The notes below the pieces were generated by a model that worked only from the letters and a program-made list of their open reading frames with translations, was not told the origin of the DNA and ran no database searches. Source: Nostoc sp. NMS9 (GTDB taxonomy: Bacteria; Cyanobacteriota; Cyanobacteriia; Cyanobacteriales; Nostocaceae). Taken from it: a stretch of DNA of 64,000 bases. Shown here in pieces: positions 35,751 through 45,011 of the stretch; positions within the stretch are counted from its first letter, which is position 1, and each line of letters starts with the position of its first letter. Where the stretch lies: contig NZ_JABXKL010000005.1 of assembly GCF_017114995.1 (NCBI RefSeq), positions 186,001 through 250,000 on the forward strand, read 5' to 3'. A program made the position numbers and the translations under genes.

Positions 35751-37436
35751 TTATTTCCTTTTTGTGGAAGCTTTTGCAGCTTTCTTCGCCGCTTTTTGGG
35801 CTTCTATTGCAGCTAACTTTGCTTGTTCTTTTTCTTCGGCAATTTTCTGGAGATAGTAGTGATAATCTCCTAAGTAAACCCGGAATTCACCATCACGAAT
35901 TTCGACGATTTTGTTAGCTACTTGAGAAATAAAGTAGCGATCATGAGAGACTACAATTGCCGTGCCATCATAGTTTTGGAGCGCTTCTTCGAGCATTTCT
36001 TTAGCTGGAATATCTAGGTGGTTTGTCGGCTCATCTAAAATTAGTAAGTTCGCGGGACGTAAGAGCATTTTTGCCAACGCCAAACGAGCTTTTTCTCCTC
36101 CACTTAATGCCCCAACTGCCTTAAATACTGTGTCACCAGTGAATAAGAAGCGTCCCAAAAGCGTGCGGACTTCTTGATTATCCCAGTCGGGAACTTCATC
36201 ATGGATAGTTTCCATGACAGTTTTCTTCAAATCTAAGGCTTCAGCTTGATTTTGCTCAAAGTAACCGGGAATAACGTTATGATCGCCTAATTGAACGCTA
36301 CCTTCTGTGGGTGGTTCCATACCCATAATTACGCGCAGAAGAGTAGATTTTCCAGCACCATTGGGGCCAAGAAATGCAATGCGATCGCCTCTTTCAATTA
36401 GGAGATTTGCTGCTAAAAACAAGATTTTATCACCATAAAGATGAGTTAAATCTTTAATATCTACTACCTCGCGTCCACTGCGGGGTGCCGGCGGAAAACG
36501 GAAATGTAGAGTTCTTACCCCTGCAATGGGTGCTTCAATGCGCTCGATTTTGTCGAGTTGCTTTTCCCGGCTTTTTGCCTGGGTACTGCGAGTAGCACTG
36601 GCGCGAAATCTATCAACAAAGGTTTGCTGTTTCTCTAATTCTTTCTGTTGGCGTTCGTAAGCACTCAGTTGTGCTGATTGATTTTCAGCTTTTTGTTCTA
36701 AATATGCCGAGTAGTTACCAAGGTAAGTACTGGAAACGCCACGTTCAGTTTCCACAATTTGGGTGCAGAGGCGGTCAAGGAACTCCCGGTCATGGGAGAC
36801 TATTACCATCGGCGTAACTAGCCCTCTGAGGTAATTTTCTAACCACTCAATGGTTTCTAAATCCAGGTGGTTAGTCGGTTCATCCAGCAGCAACAAATCG
36901 GGTTTTTGTAGAAGAATTTTACCCAAACTCATCCGCATCTGCCAACCACCACTAAAGGCACTGACGAGGCGATCGCCATCTTCTAGCCCAAACCCCATTT
37001 CTGGTAAGATTTTCCCGATGCGTGCATCTAAGTTGTAGCCATCCAAGGCTTCAAATTTGCGCTGCAAGCGATCCAACTTGTCGATTAGTCGATCCAGTTC
37101 CTCTGGGCTAGCCGTTTCCATCTCTTGTGGTATGTGCGCCAGAGATAGTTGTACTTCGTTGGCTTCTTTGAAGACAGTCCAAAATTCTTCTCTAACGGTG
37201 CGGGTGGGGTCTACTTCAAACTCTTGGTTGAGGTAAGCTATGTGTAAGCTGTTAGGACGGATAATTTCGCCTGCGGTAGGTTCAATTTCCCCAGAGATGA
37301 TTTTGAGTTGGGTTGATTTTCCAGCACCGTTGACACCGACTAAGCCAATGCGATCGCCTGGTTTAACTTCCCAGTTGATATCTTTGAGAACTTCGCCTGT
37401 GGGATAAATTTTACTTATATGTTCTAGTCGCAGCAT
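35751..37436 (-). CDS. ABC-F family ATPase (translation/antibiotic-response type)
   Basis: 561 residues with two ABC ATPase domains and no membrane region. Walker A: GVNGAGKST near 35 and GPNGAGKST near 350; signatures FSGGWQMR and LSGGEKAR; Walker B LLLLDEPTNHLD and LLILDEPTNHLD. The linker (about 245-315) is a charged helical hairpin rich in Glu, Gln and Arg, as needed to reach the ribosomal peptidyl-transferase centre. The tail is lysine- and alanine-rich. It probably acts on ribosomes; the subgroup (Uup- or EttA-like) is unclear. Confidence 0.92.
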   Translation of the reverse strand: MLRLEHISKIYPTGEVLKDINWEVKPGDRIGLVGVNGAGKSTQLKIISGEIEPTAGEIIRPNSLHIAYLNQEFEVDPTRTVREEFWTVFKEANEVQLSLAHIPQEMETASPEELDRLIDKLDRLQRKFEALDGYNLDARIGKILPEMGFGLEDGDRLVSAFSGGWQMRMSLGKILLQKPDLLLLDEPTNHLDLETIEWLENYLRGLVTPMVIVSHDREFLDRLCTQIVETERGVSSTYLGNYSAYLEQKAENQSAQLSAYERQQKELEKQQTFVDRFRASATRSTQAKSREKQLDKIERIEAPIAGVRTLHFRFPPAPRSGREVVDIKDLTHLYGDKILFLAANLLIERGDRIAFLGPNGAGKSTLLRVIMGMEPPTEGSVQLGDHNVIPGYFEQNQAEALDLKKTVMETIHDEVPDWDNQEVRTLLGRFLFTGDTVFKAVGALSGGEKARLALAKMLLRPANLLILDEPTNHLDIPAKEMLEEALQNYDGTAIVVSHDRYFISQVANKIVEIRDGEFRVYLGDYHYYLQKIAEEKEQAKLAAIEAQKAAKKAAKASTKRK

Positions 37437-37591
37437 TAAGTTTCTCTCAGGTAGGGAGTGGGTGGTTGAGGACGAAGTACTAACACCGCCTCTAATCTTA
37501 ACAAAAATTAACTATAAATTTGTCGCGAGAAAGTTTGGAAGCCGCAAACCAAATTTGGCTTGAGCCACGGATAAAATTTACCACATATATC

Positions 37592-38385
37592 TCAAGGCTG
37601 ACTTTGTGTTGCTTGTCCAACTTCTTCGACACTCAAATCTAACGCTTCTGCTACTTGTTCTACAATCAATCCTGCTGCCAACATTGCTGTTACTGCTTTT
37701 AGTTTCCCTTTAACCTCACCTTGTTCAACACCTTCCTGAAAAGCTTCCTGATAAAATCTGGTTTGCTTTAACTCGCTTAAGCTAAACATTTGCTCCATCT
37801 CCTCCCTACTCATTGTGGGAAACTTGTAAGCCAAAATAGTCTCTATAAATTGTAATAATTGCTACTGTTTTGGTGGTGAGCTTATCTCTGACTTGGTTCT
37901 GTCTATCAACTCCCTTGCTTTAGCGATCGCTATGTCATCGCTTGCAATTACTAATTTAGCAGTTGCAATGCCAATTGGAAGCGATGCACCTTCATCTAAT
38001 TCATCCAAATAAATGCGCCTGACGCGCCCACTTGTGAAAAACTCACGGTAATGTTTGATATTGCCTGTATCTACATTCCTGTTTGGGTATAAAACCACAG
38101 CACCCCAGTCATTTAATGGTTCATTCTGACGGAGCTATAAACATATTTCTACAATTAGCCGTGAATAAATTTCCCATCAGCTTGAAATTGCACTTCAACA
38201 AAGTAAATCGGGTTCTCACTTCCTTGTGTAGGCAGAAATACACTATCGATTCTGAAGGCTGTTTGTTTGATTTCAACTGATGAAAATTGATAAAGGCTAG
38301 CTTCTTCGGGCGGATTACCAATAAGTTCAAAGAAGATATCAGAGAATTCTTGAAACAGCCGATAAAAAATGATGTCTGTTTTCAC
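37592..38385 (-). pseudogene. DUF2887 / Rpn-like family protein, broken
   Basis: Three collinear fragments make one protein of about 260 residues: an N-terminal part (DIIFYRLFQEFSDIFFELIGNPPEE, SVEIKQTAFRIDSVFLPT, YFVEVQFQAD), a middle part (LRQNEPLNDWGAVVLYPNRN, YLDELDEGASLPIGIATAKLV) and a C-terminal part (YKFPTMSREEMEQMFSLSELKQTRFYQEA). Lesions: a frameshift near 38172, TAG at 38135-38137 and TAG at 37862-37864. The family is PD-(D/E)XK-like, related to recombination-promoting Rpn/YhgA proteins and very common in Nostoc. This copy is dead. Confidence 0.85.
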
Positions 38386-38419
38386 AATTTTATATTATTT
38401 GAAGATTTGGATTTGCTGT

Positions 38420-38917
38420 TCATGTGTTACTTGATTTTTCCGAACCATCTCGCACTTCCAGCAACCGCTCTTTTGCCAGCCCTAATATACGTGATAAGGG
38501 CGCTAACAAACTATCATCAAATGTTTCTCCAGCATAAATATTATTCAGTTCAGTTGGAGATAATTTAAAGGTATCGCAGAATTTAGCAAACTCCTGGTTA
38601 TTCAAGTCAAGCTCTTTTTGCCTATCATGAAGCAAAACTGCGATCGCTCTAGTTCCATGCTTTGGACGCTCACTAGTCTTTACATATTTTTCCATTAAAA
38701 AATTGACTTTTCTGGTATCGCCGCCGATTTTTTTAATTAAATCAGTACAAGCCATTTTTAGCGCTTTCTTCAAAACTTCTTCTTCATTTAAAACTTTAAT
38801 AATTTCACTGGCATATTCTGGTTTAAAAAATCCCACCAAATTACCTTGATGATAAACTGGTATATAAGGATTATTCGTTTCAAGTTGCCAATCTAAAGGC
38901 TCATTGCGTAGCGACAT
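38420..38917 (-). CDS. Hypothetical protein with predicted C-terminal helix-turn-helix
   Basis: 165 residues from ATG 38917 (MSLRNEPLDWQ); the longer start at 38962 adds residues that read through a likely non-coding leader. The N-terminal third (ETNNPYIPVYHQGNLVGFF) looks beta-rich, and the C-terminal half (LDLNNQEFAKFCDTFKLSPTELNNIYAGETFDDSLLAPLSRILGLAKERLLEV) resembles an XRE-like HTH. It may be a regulator or antitoxin. It sits between two broken or repeat regions in the accessory island, and no partner toxin is obvious. Confidence 0.55.
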   Translation of the reverse strand: MSLRNEPLDWQLETNNPYIPVYHQGNLVGFFKPEYASEIIKVLNEEEVLKKALKMACTDLIKKIGGDTRKVNFLMEKYVKTSERPKHGTRAIAVLLHDRQKELDLNNQEFAKFCDTFKLSPTELNNIYAGETFDDSLLAPLSRILGLAKERLLEVRDGSEKSSNT

Positions 38918-38992
38918 AGCTGCACCCCTAAATATTTTAAGATTGCACCATTTTAAAACCATTTATTCTTTAACTGCCAGTAAAATACCCTA

Positions 38993-39100
38993 TCACTGGC
39001 GATTAGAAATCGCAGCTATACAGACAAAACCCACCTCCGTGGGTTTCAACTTGCTAAAGTCCATGCAGACGGACTTAGTTTGTGCAGCTATTACGTATTT
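38993..39100. repeat. Compound hairpin repeat element
   Basis: Within about 108 bp there are an AACCCACC-TCC-GTGGGTT stem (39027-39045 region), an AAGTCC...GGACTT stem (39057-39076 region) and flanking ACAGAC/AGCTAT segments, consistent with a folded mobile repeat of Nostoc type. It lies in the 355-bp gap before the GTPase gene, which otherwise shows no gene. Confidence 0.6.
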
Positions 39101-39272
39101 CTACCAGAACCTTTAACTCAGCCAAAATTAGCGATCGCCTTGCTCATCACCAAGTAGCTAAAGTCTTACCAGAAAAGGGGTTGGTAGTGTTATGAGGCTG
39201 TTGTTAGATATTCAAGCATAATGGGCATACTGTAAATATCAAGTAAGTAGGCATCGAAATAGGGTAAACAGT

Positions 39273-41252
39273 ATGCTGACGATAACATGGCAAGAAGAGA
39301 TTGCATCCTTAAAACAAGATTTGAAGAAGGAAATTAAAAAAATCTCAAGTAATTCTGAAATTAATATACCTAATCATATTTGCATTAATAACCTGAAATC
39401 CAAGTTAGAGCGATTAGATGAAATAGAAAAAATTCTTAGTATAGAAAAATATAAAATTGCTTTTATAGGTACTGTTGGGCAAGGAAAAACTACGGCTATT
39501 TGTCATCTTTTTAACTTGATAAGCGACTTTCATGTTTCCAAAAATACCAAAGAGTTACTATCAACGGGATCAGGTAAAACTACTATATGTGAAGTAATTA
39601 TAAAATCTGCGGAAAAAACTTATATAGAAATAGAGCCTTATACAGTTGATGAGATGGAAAATCTTATTTTTGAATTCTGCGAATATATTGCAGATAAAAA
39701 TAATATTCAAGCAGATCAAAAAACAATTATTTCTACAGAAGTTGAAAGGGCTATTAGAAATATTATAAAAATGAATTTTTACAATAAAAAACTTGATGGT
39801 GTTAGAAATAAAACGAAAAGAATTGACACAGCTAAGGAAAAGCTTGATTTATTCGGATTCGTTGAATTTAAAAAACTTGCTTTGAATAATGCAAAACTAC
39901 AATCTAGGATTACGAATAAGATTGAATTTGATCATCAAAAAAATGAGCAAGAATGGATAAAGAACACCTTTGCAGCTATAAATAATGTTGAGCTTGAGGA
40001 GTTTGCTATTCCTAGAAAAATATATCTTTATTTGAGCTATGATGTTTTATCTGGCTCAAACTTATCTCAGTTCGATTCAGTTGTGGATACTAAAGGACTT
40101 GATGAAAATCCAATTCGTAAAGACTTGCAGAAATATATTGAGAGTCAGGATACTATCTGTCTCTTTGTTACTCCCTTTAATGATGCCCCTGAAGCTAATA
40201 TTAGGAATTTAATAGGTTATCATCTTACATCTAAATCCAAAGATTTTCATCATAGATTTGTAACTTTGGTATTGCCTCACAAAAATCAACCTGAACAAGT
40301 CAATGGATGTGATGGAGATTGGGATACAGGAATTCAAATCAGAAAAGAAGAAGTTCAAACTACATTCAGGAATTTGAATTTAGATTTTTTCCTGGAGAAT
40401 ATTTTGTTCTATGATGCATTTAGGTACTATGGGGATGATATATACACCAAAGAATATGTACAGGCGGATAAAAATGAATTTATCGAAGCCATAGCCGATG
40501 TAGTAGAACGTAGACAAAATATTTTATTGGATGAAATAAAGAATATCCAAGAAAACTTTACGAGAATAAAAAATGGTGATGCTTTGACCATAGCAGAAAT
40601 CAAGGCAATTGAAAATGCGATTCAGAGGATAAAAGATTTACGGGATTTAAGTAAAAGTGTACCAAGTCATAATTTTAAAGACCAAGGTCAAGATAAGGGT
40701 TTTGTTACTAAATATGTTGAACACTATCGTACTAATCCTAAAGCATGGAATACAAAACATGCTATCCATAGTAACTTCGGTTACTATGATCCAAAGAATA
40801 TAGACATATATTACGATATGAGGGTTATTGCTGAGGGAAGAAATGAAGATGAGATGTTGAAGAAGTTTACAAAACCAGCAAAACAGGAATTAGAAAATAT
40901 CCTTAATGAGCTTACATCTGCAAATGAATCTTTAAAAACATTTATTCCTGAATTAGTTATACAATTTCATTCATTGTATGACAATTTTATAAGTGAAGTA
41001 GGAAAAAAGATTCAAAAGAAAGCTGAAGAGAAACTCTCACCTCAAAGCGAAACTTCTAAATTCTGGGAGGCTCTAATTAATGAAAAAGGTAAAGTAAGAC
41101 CTCCAGATGAAACCTATACCGATAATGTATGTCAGACCCTGAAAAACGAACTTGAAAAAGATAAAAGTTTAAATACATTTTTAGAGATTCAAGCAGTGAA
41201 ACATTGGGAAAAATTAGTTATTAAACTATTAAGCTTTTTTGGAGATAAATAG
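39273..41252 (+). CDS. Dynamin-like large GTPase of the accessory island
   Basis: 659 residues. An N-terminal coil (about 1-58) leads into a P-loop domain: G1 GTVGQGKTT (66-74), a G2-like STGSGKTTICE (97-107) where dynamin-type enzymes have switch I, and G3 DTKGLDE (272-278). The spacing G1-G3 of about 200 residues is long, with inserted helices at 120-240. After about 410 the protein is charged and helical, with coiled-coil features (QELENILNELTSANESLKTF), as in bacterial dynamins; no membrane segment is seen. The gene is AT-rich compared with its surroundings. A nuclease gene follows 94 bp downstream. Function unknown; a defence role is inference. Confidence 0.7.
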   Translation: MLTITWQEEIASLKQDLKKEIKKISSNSEINIPNHICINNLKSKLERLDEIEKILSIEKYKIAFIGTVGQGKTTAICHLFNLISDFHVSKNTKELLSTGSGKTTICEVIIKSAEKTYIEIEPYTVDEMENLIFEFCEYIADKNNIQADQKTIISTEVERAIRNIIKMNFYNKKLDGVRNKTKRIDTAKEKLDLFGFVEFKKLALNNAKLQSRITNKIEFDHQKNEQEWIKNTFAAINNVELEEFAIPRKIYLYLSYDVLSGSNLSQFDSVVDTKGLDENPIRKDLQKYIESQDTICLFVTPFNDAPEANIRNLIGYHLTSKSKDFHHRFVTLVLPHKNQPEQVNGCDGDWDTGIQIRKEEVQTTFRNLNLDFFLENILFYDAFRYYGDDIYTKEYVQADKNEFIEAIADVVERRQNILLDEIKNIQENFTRIKNGDALTIAEIKAIENAIQRIKDLRDLSKSVPSHNFKDQGQDKGFVTKYVEHYRTNPKAWNTKHAIHSNFGYYDPKNIDIYYDMRVIAEGRNEDEMLKKFTKPAKQELENILNELTSANESLKTFIPELVIQFHSLYDNFISEVGKKIQKKAEEKLSPQSETSKFWEALINEKGKVRPPDETYTDNVCQTLKNELEKDKSLNTFLEIQAVKHWEKLVIKLLSFFGDK

Positions 41253-41287
41253 ACAGATATAAACTTTAAATTGCATAAGAAAGACAG

Positions 41288-41310
41288 AGGACGCTACCTG
41301 ATTGCGTCCT
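41288..41310 (+). promoter_or_regulatory. Hairpin between GTPase and nuclease genes
   Basis: AGGACGC (41288-41294) pairs with GCGTCCT (41304-41310) around a nine-base loop, followed by an A/T-rich stretch (TAAAATTCTTTTA). It could attenuate or terminate transcription between the two genes, keeping the nuclease at a lower level, or simply be an mRNA processing or stability element. Confidence 0.5.
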
Positions 41311-41346
41311 TAAAATTCTTTTATCACTAACTAAATTTTACTATCT

Positions 41347-42075
41347 ATGAAAAGCTTAAGTGAAGAAATATCCATCAAACTAAAGATATACAAGAGAAGT
41401 TATACAGAATATACAAAATGCTTGATTAGAGGAAGAGAAATTGTTCTTGATGGAAGACCTGAAGAAAAAGTTAGGCAAATATTTATCTACTTTATGATAA
41501 ATAAAAGTGGTTTATTTCCAAATGAAATTGATATCAAAGTTGAATCTAATAATCATGATATAGAACTATATAAAACTGTCAAGAATAAATATTTTAAACC
41601 ATATCACCCTCCTTTGATGATTGTGGAAGTGAAGCGAGAAGAAGAAGACTTACAGAATCATGAGGAACAGATTGAAAGATACCTAAAAAAATCTGGTTCA
41701 GAAATAGGTATTTTATATAATTATCATGAAATTATTGCATATACGAAAAAAGACGCAGTATTTACGAGTAATTATCTCAATAGTCTTAAAGATATACCAC
41801 CGTTAATTTTACAAAATTCTAATAAGTTAGAGAAGGATATATTAGAATTTGAAAAAGCTGTAAATGGAAGTTTTGATAGTTTTATTTATCTTGTTAAGAA
41901 GTATGGTGAATATAAGCTGAATACAATAACTTTTAGACTTAAAGGTGAACAATTACCTGTATCAGGCACTTTCTTTGAATCTCAAGATCATCAGGTGAAC
42001 TATCTTAAAAATGGTAAAATGCGGCAAAGCTTAAATTACCAAGATTTTGAAAAGCTAGTTTCTATTATTTATTGA
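41347..42075 (+). CDS. PD-(D/E)XK nuclease, type I restriction HSDR_N-like
   Basis: 242 residues. The layout matches the N-terminal nuclease domain of type I restriction R subunits: RPEEKVRQIFIYFM (37-50, with a conserved Glu), a NNHDIEL segment with D71, PPLMIVEVKREEE (88-100) giving the E94-x-K96 pair, and HEEQIERYLKKSG afterwards. No helicase or methylase follows, so this is a stand-alone domain. The C-terminal 80 residues have no known family. It shares strand and low GC with the upstream GTPase gene, 94 bp away. Whether the two act together is inferred from position. Confidence 0.7.
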   Translation: MKSLSEEISIKLKIYKRSYTEYTKCLIRGREIVLDGRPEEKVRQIFIYFMINKSGLFPNEIDIKVESNNHDIELYKTVKNKYFKPYHPPLMIVEVKREEEDLQNHEEQIERYLKKSGSEIGILYNYHEIIAYTKKDAVFTSNYLNSLKDIPPLILQNSNKLEKDILEFEKAVNGSFDSFIYLVKKYGEYKLNTITFRLKGEQLPVSGTFFESQDHQVNYLKNGKMRQSLNYQDFEKLVSIIY

Positions 42076-42127
42076 GAAATATAACTTGTCTCCAAGTAAC
42101 AAATGATCGTAAGGAAAATGGTAGTAA

Positions 42128-42586
42128 TTATCCTTCCCAGTCTTGACGAGTATCGCACAGAAAATTGTCTGCGATCGCATCATCAAATAAATAGGGGCAA
42201 CGCTCTGGAAAAATTCTTAATGGTAAGTTAGTTTCTCGTAGCGCCAAATCCACTTCTGCTTCAAAGCCATCTAACAAGGCTTCTTCGATTCGAGACTTTA
42301 AGCTGGGGTTCTGTCGCAAATGTCTGTGGATGGCGCGACGCTCTTCTCGAATTGTTAAAAACCAACTGCGAGAGGGTTGTTCGGGTTGATACTCCCACTT
42401 CAATAGATGACCGAGTAATACACTCAGACGACTCACGAGTTCCCGATACTCCTGTCTCCCCAAAGCTTGAATTTCCTCTTGCAGGTGTTGCCAGTCTAGT
42501 TCCATAACTAGCCTCTGCTCTAACGCTTTAGCCTGCTGCTGTGTCCAGCCATAGAAGTCTTGGTCATACAAAAAAGGTTTATCCAT
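42128..42586 (-). CDS. DUF29 family protein
   Basis: 152 residues from ATG 42586 (MDKPFLYDQDFYGW). Family features: LYDQDFYGWTQQQAKAL, WQHLQEEIQALGRQEYRELVSRLSVLLGHLLKWEYQP, RSWFLTIREERRAIHRHLRQNPSL. DUF29 proteins are small, helical and abundant in cyanobacteria, in many paralogues; the function is unknown. It is oriented convergently to the GTPase-nuclease pair. Confidence 0.85.
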   Translation of the reverse strand: MDKPFLYDQDFYGWTQQQAKALEQRLVMELDWQHLQEEIQALGRQEYRELVSRLSVLLGHLLKWEYQPEQPSRSWFLTIREERRAIHRHLRQNPSLKSRIEEALLDGFEAEVDLALRETNLPLRIFPERCPYLFDDAIADNFLCDTRQDWEG

Positions 42587-42661
42587 AGAGTTGAATCTTG
42601 ACAGCAAGAAACCACGAGCTAGTTTGATCCGATTTTGCGCTAAATCGCCCTTAAAAAACTT

Positions 42662-42745
42662 AATTACGAATTACGTTAGCGTCGCGGTAGCGAGTCCGCG
42701 TTCGCTTTTAGCGTCTCGTAGAGAGCGTCATTACGAATTATTTTA
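42662..42745. repeat. GC-rich palindromic repeat
   Basis: TTACGTTAGCGTCGCGGTAG and a TCTCGTAGAGAGCGTCATTA segment flank a TCCGCGTTCGC core, enclosed by TACGAATTA direct copies. A reversed relative lies at 7345-7400 and fragments occur inside recO (28920-28970). Confidence 0.6.
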
Positions 42746-42749
42746 ATAT

Positions 42750-43055
42750 TCAACTAGCCTTCGCTTCATCCCCGGATGCCTCAGCCACAGCCGCCAATCT
42801 ATCTGCCGCAGCTTGGACAATTTGAGCCACTTGGGCCAAAGGCATGTGCTGGATTTGTCTCAGAATCAGACTTAAATCTGAGGTTTCTGGAATTGGCTTG
42901 CCATCTATGCAGCTGATTAACTCTTCCATTGTGTAGCCTGCTTTCGATGCAATTTGAGCCAAATTTTCTGTATCTGGCACCTTCACACCTTTTTCCCACA
43001 TCTGAACGGCAGTTGCAGATACTCCCAAAAGCTTACCAAACGCTCGCTGACTCAT
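42750..43055 (-). CDS. XRE-family HTH regulator, start uncertain
   Basis: 101 residues from ATG 43055. An XRE-type HTH (SQRAFGKLLGVSATAVQMWEKGVKVPDTENLAQIASKAGYTMEELI) is followed by a helical tail (LSLILRQIQHMPLAQVAQIVQAAADRLAAVA). The frame is open upstream to 43115, where a plausible natural N-terminus (KIESKQKLIEIIKLARGS) begins after a GTA codon. The usual start may thus have mutated, forcing initiation at ATG 43055 and shortening helix 1 of the HTH. It is unknown whether it still binds DNA. Confidence 0.65.
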   Translation of the reverse strand: MSQRAFGKLLGVSATAVQMWEKGVKVPDTENLAQIASKAGYTMEELISCIDGKPIPETSDLSLILRQIQHMPLAQVAQIVQAAADRLAAVAEASGDEAKAS

Positions 43056-43352
43056 TGAACCGCGAGCTAGTTTAATGATTTCAATCAGTTTTTGTTTGCT
43101 TTCGATCTTTACTGCTTATGTAGCTAGCCAACTTTATTTACAAGTCTACTTTTAATATTACAAGTTTACTTTTATATTGACAGCCTTGTATTTTAGTACT
43201 AAACTATATCTCTGGTTGTAAAACGGCAACTACAGGCATCAAGCTAGTAGACTAACTTATCTATCTTTAATCAACCCAAAAAACTTAGTTTGCTACTGGG
43301 CTTGTGCTAGTAGCTCAACTTTGCTGCGAAGAAATAATGTCGAAGGTGCATC

Positions 43353-43799
43353 ATGTTTCACAAGCCACGCAAACTTAATCAATATCGCCGCAAAGGTAAA
43401 AACCTTATAGCCACTAATAAAATTAAACCAGAACAGTGGCACATTTCAGAGGCTGAAGCGAAAGAAGCCTTAAAAGTTAAAGGCTACAACGTTAAGCAAA
43501 TCAAAAAAATCTACCGTCTGAAGCATCAAGTGTGTATTTCCTAGTGGGATGCAAAAGGTAACGTGTGCAGCAGCTTTTTTAGCTACCGGATTTTTTCGCG
43601 TTGGCAAAAGGAAGTAGAAAAGTTAATTTATACCTGCCAAACTCTGAAGGAATGGGCAAGGCTAAATTACCTTATGAAGTACGAATTTGCCTATTACCAT
43701 TATCCCAGTGAAATAGAAGATGCACTCAACGCGATATCAGAAAACCACTTATATGTGTTAAAAACAACAGTCAAACAAGTGGTTTTACAGAGTATCTAA
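43353..43799 (+). pseudogene. Hypothetical gene split by an in-frame TAG
   Basis: A basic 63-codon ORF (MFHKPRKLNQYRRKGKNLIA...KHQVCIS) ends at TAG 43542-43544, and the same frame continues as WDAKGNVCSSFFSYRIFSRWQKEVEKL to 43799. Both halves read as one coherent small protein of about 148 codons, with no RBS for a restart at GTG 43563. The family is unknown to me. The likely explanation is a single nonsense mutation. It abuts the ribosomal cluster, convergent to prfA. Confidence 0.6.
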
Positions 43800-43809
43800 A
43801 CGCAAAAAT

Positions 43810-44907
43810 TTAGTTAGCGGCAGCAGTCGCTAACTCCGCGAGACGTTCCTGTTGATCTAAAGATATACAAGATTGGATCAGCGTCTCTAAATCACCTTCC
43901 AAAACAGGGTTAAGGGAATAATTCTGACCTAAGCGGTGATCGGTAGCCCGGTTATCTTTATAATTATAGGTGCGAATTTTTTCCGATCGCGATCCTGTAC
44001 CAACCTGCGATCGCCGCATGGAAGTTACAACTGCTTGTTGTTCGCTTAACTTGATTTCATACAACTTCGCCCGCAGAATTTGCATCGCCCGTTCTTTGTT
44101 TTGCAACTGGCTGCGTTCTTCTGTACAGAAAATGCGTATTCCCGTTGGTTTGTGCATCAAGTCAACGGCTGTTTCCACCTTGTTGACGTTTTGTCCACCA
44201 GCACCGCCAGAACGGGCTGTGGTCATTTCAATATCTTTCGGGTCAATATGAATTTCCACATCATCGACCTCTGGCATAATCGCTACGGTAGCTGTGGAAG
44301 TATGAACCCGTCCCCCGGATTCAGTTGCCGGCACGCGTTGCACACGATGCACTCCAGCTTCAAACTTTAACTGGCTGTAAACGTCATTACCTTTAATTTC
44401 GAGAATGACCTCTTTCCAGCCACCCATTTCTCCTCGAGATTCGCTCACTAGAGAAACTTTCCAGCCTTGAGTCTGGGCATAGCGGGTGTACATCTGCATT
44501 AAATCGCCAGCCCAAATACTTGCTTCATCGCCACCAGTACCTGCGCGAATTTCCAACATGATATTCTTTTCATCATTGGGGTCGCGTGGTAGCAGTAAGA
44601 CTTTCAAGCGAGACTCTAAATTTTCTATTTTTTCTTCAAGTTCCTTTACTTCCAGTGCTGCCATTTCTTGAAACTCTGGGTCACTGGCAGATTCTTTGTA
44701 AACCTGACGCGCTCCGGTCAAGTCTTCTTGGGCTGTTTTCCAAATTTCATAAGTATCAACGACCTCTTCCAAAGAAGAACGAGACTTAGCAATTTCTTGA
44801 TACTCATCAGGATTGCTAGCGGTATCGGGATCGCCAAGACGACGTGTTAACTCATTAAAGGTTTGTTCAACAGATTTTAGTTTGTCCAGTAAATATGATT
44901 CAGCCAT
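43810..44907 (-). CDS. prfA: Peptide chain release factor 1
   Basis: Recognises UAA and UAG. 365 residues, with the codon-reading loop in [22 protein letters not shown] (PAT/PxT tripeptide) and the catalytic GGQ in [11 protein letters not shown]. The C-terminal domain [18 protein letters not shown] is typical of RF1. The gene ends the long ribosomal cluster, 104 bp after rpmE. It lacks the hemK partner seen in other bacteria. Confidence 0.96.
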   Translation of the reverse strand: MAESYLLDKLKSVEQTFNELTRRLGDPDTASNPDEYQEIAKSRSSLEEVVDTYEIWKTAQEDLTGARQVYKESASDPEFQEMAALEVKELEEKIENLESRLKVLLLPRDPNDEKNIMLEIRAGTGGDEASIWAGDLMQMYTRYAQTQGWKVSLVSESRGEMGGWKEVILEIKGNDVYSQLKFEAGVHRVQRVPATESGGRVHTSTATVAIMPEVDDVEIHIDPKDIEMTTARSGGAGGQNVNKVETAVDLMHKPTGIRIFCTEERSQLQNKERAMQILRAKLYEIKLSEQQAVVTSMRRSQVGTGSRSEKIRTYNYKDNRATDHRLGQNYSLNPVLEGDLETLIQSCISLDQQERLAELATAAAN

Positions 44908-45011
44908 GACGAGTGCGATCGCTCCTTAAAAAAATAACAAATTGGCTCGAGCATATAAATGAAAATCGACCCAGCTGATGCAGGGCCGTCGTTAACAGCA
45001 GAGCCAACTCG

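Noticed and set aside
39273..41252. AAA+ or restriction McrB-like assignment for the large GTPase
   Set aside because: Only one P-loop with a GTPase-like DTKG; no sensor or arginine-finger motifs of AAA+ are visible.
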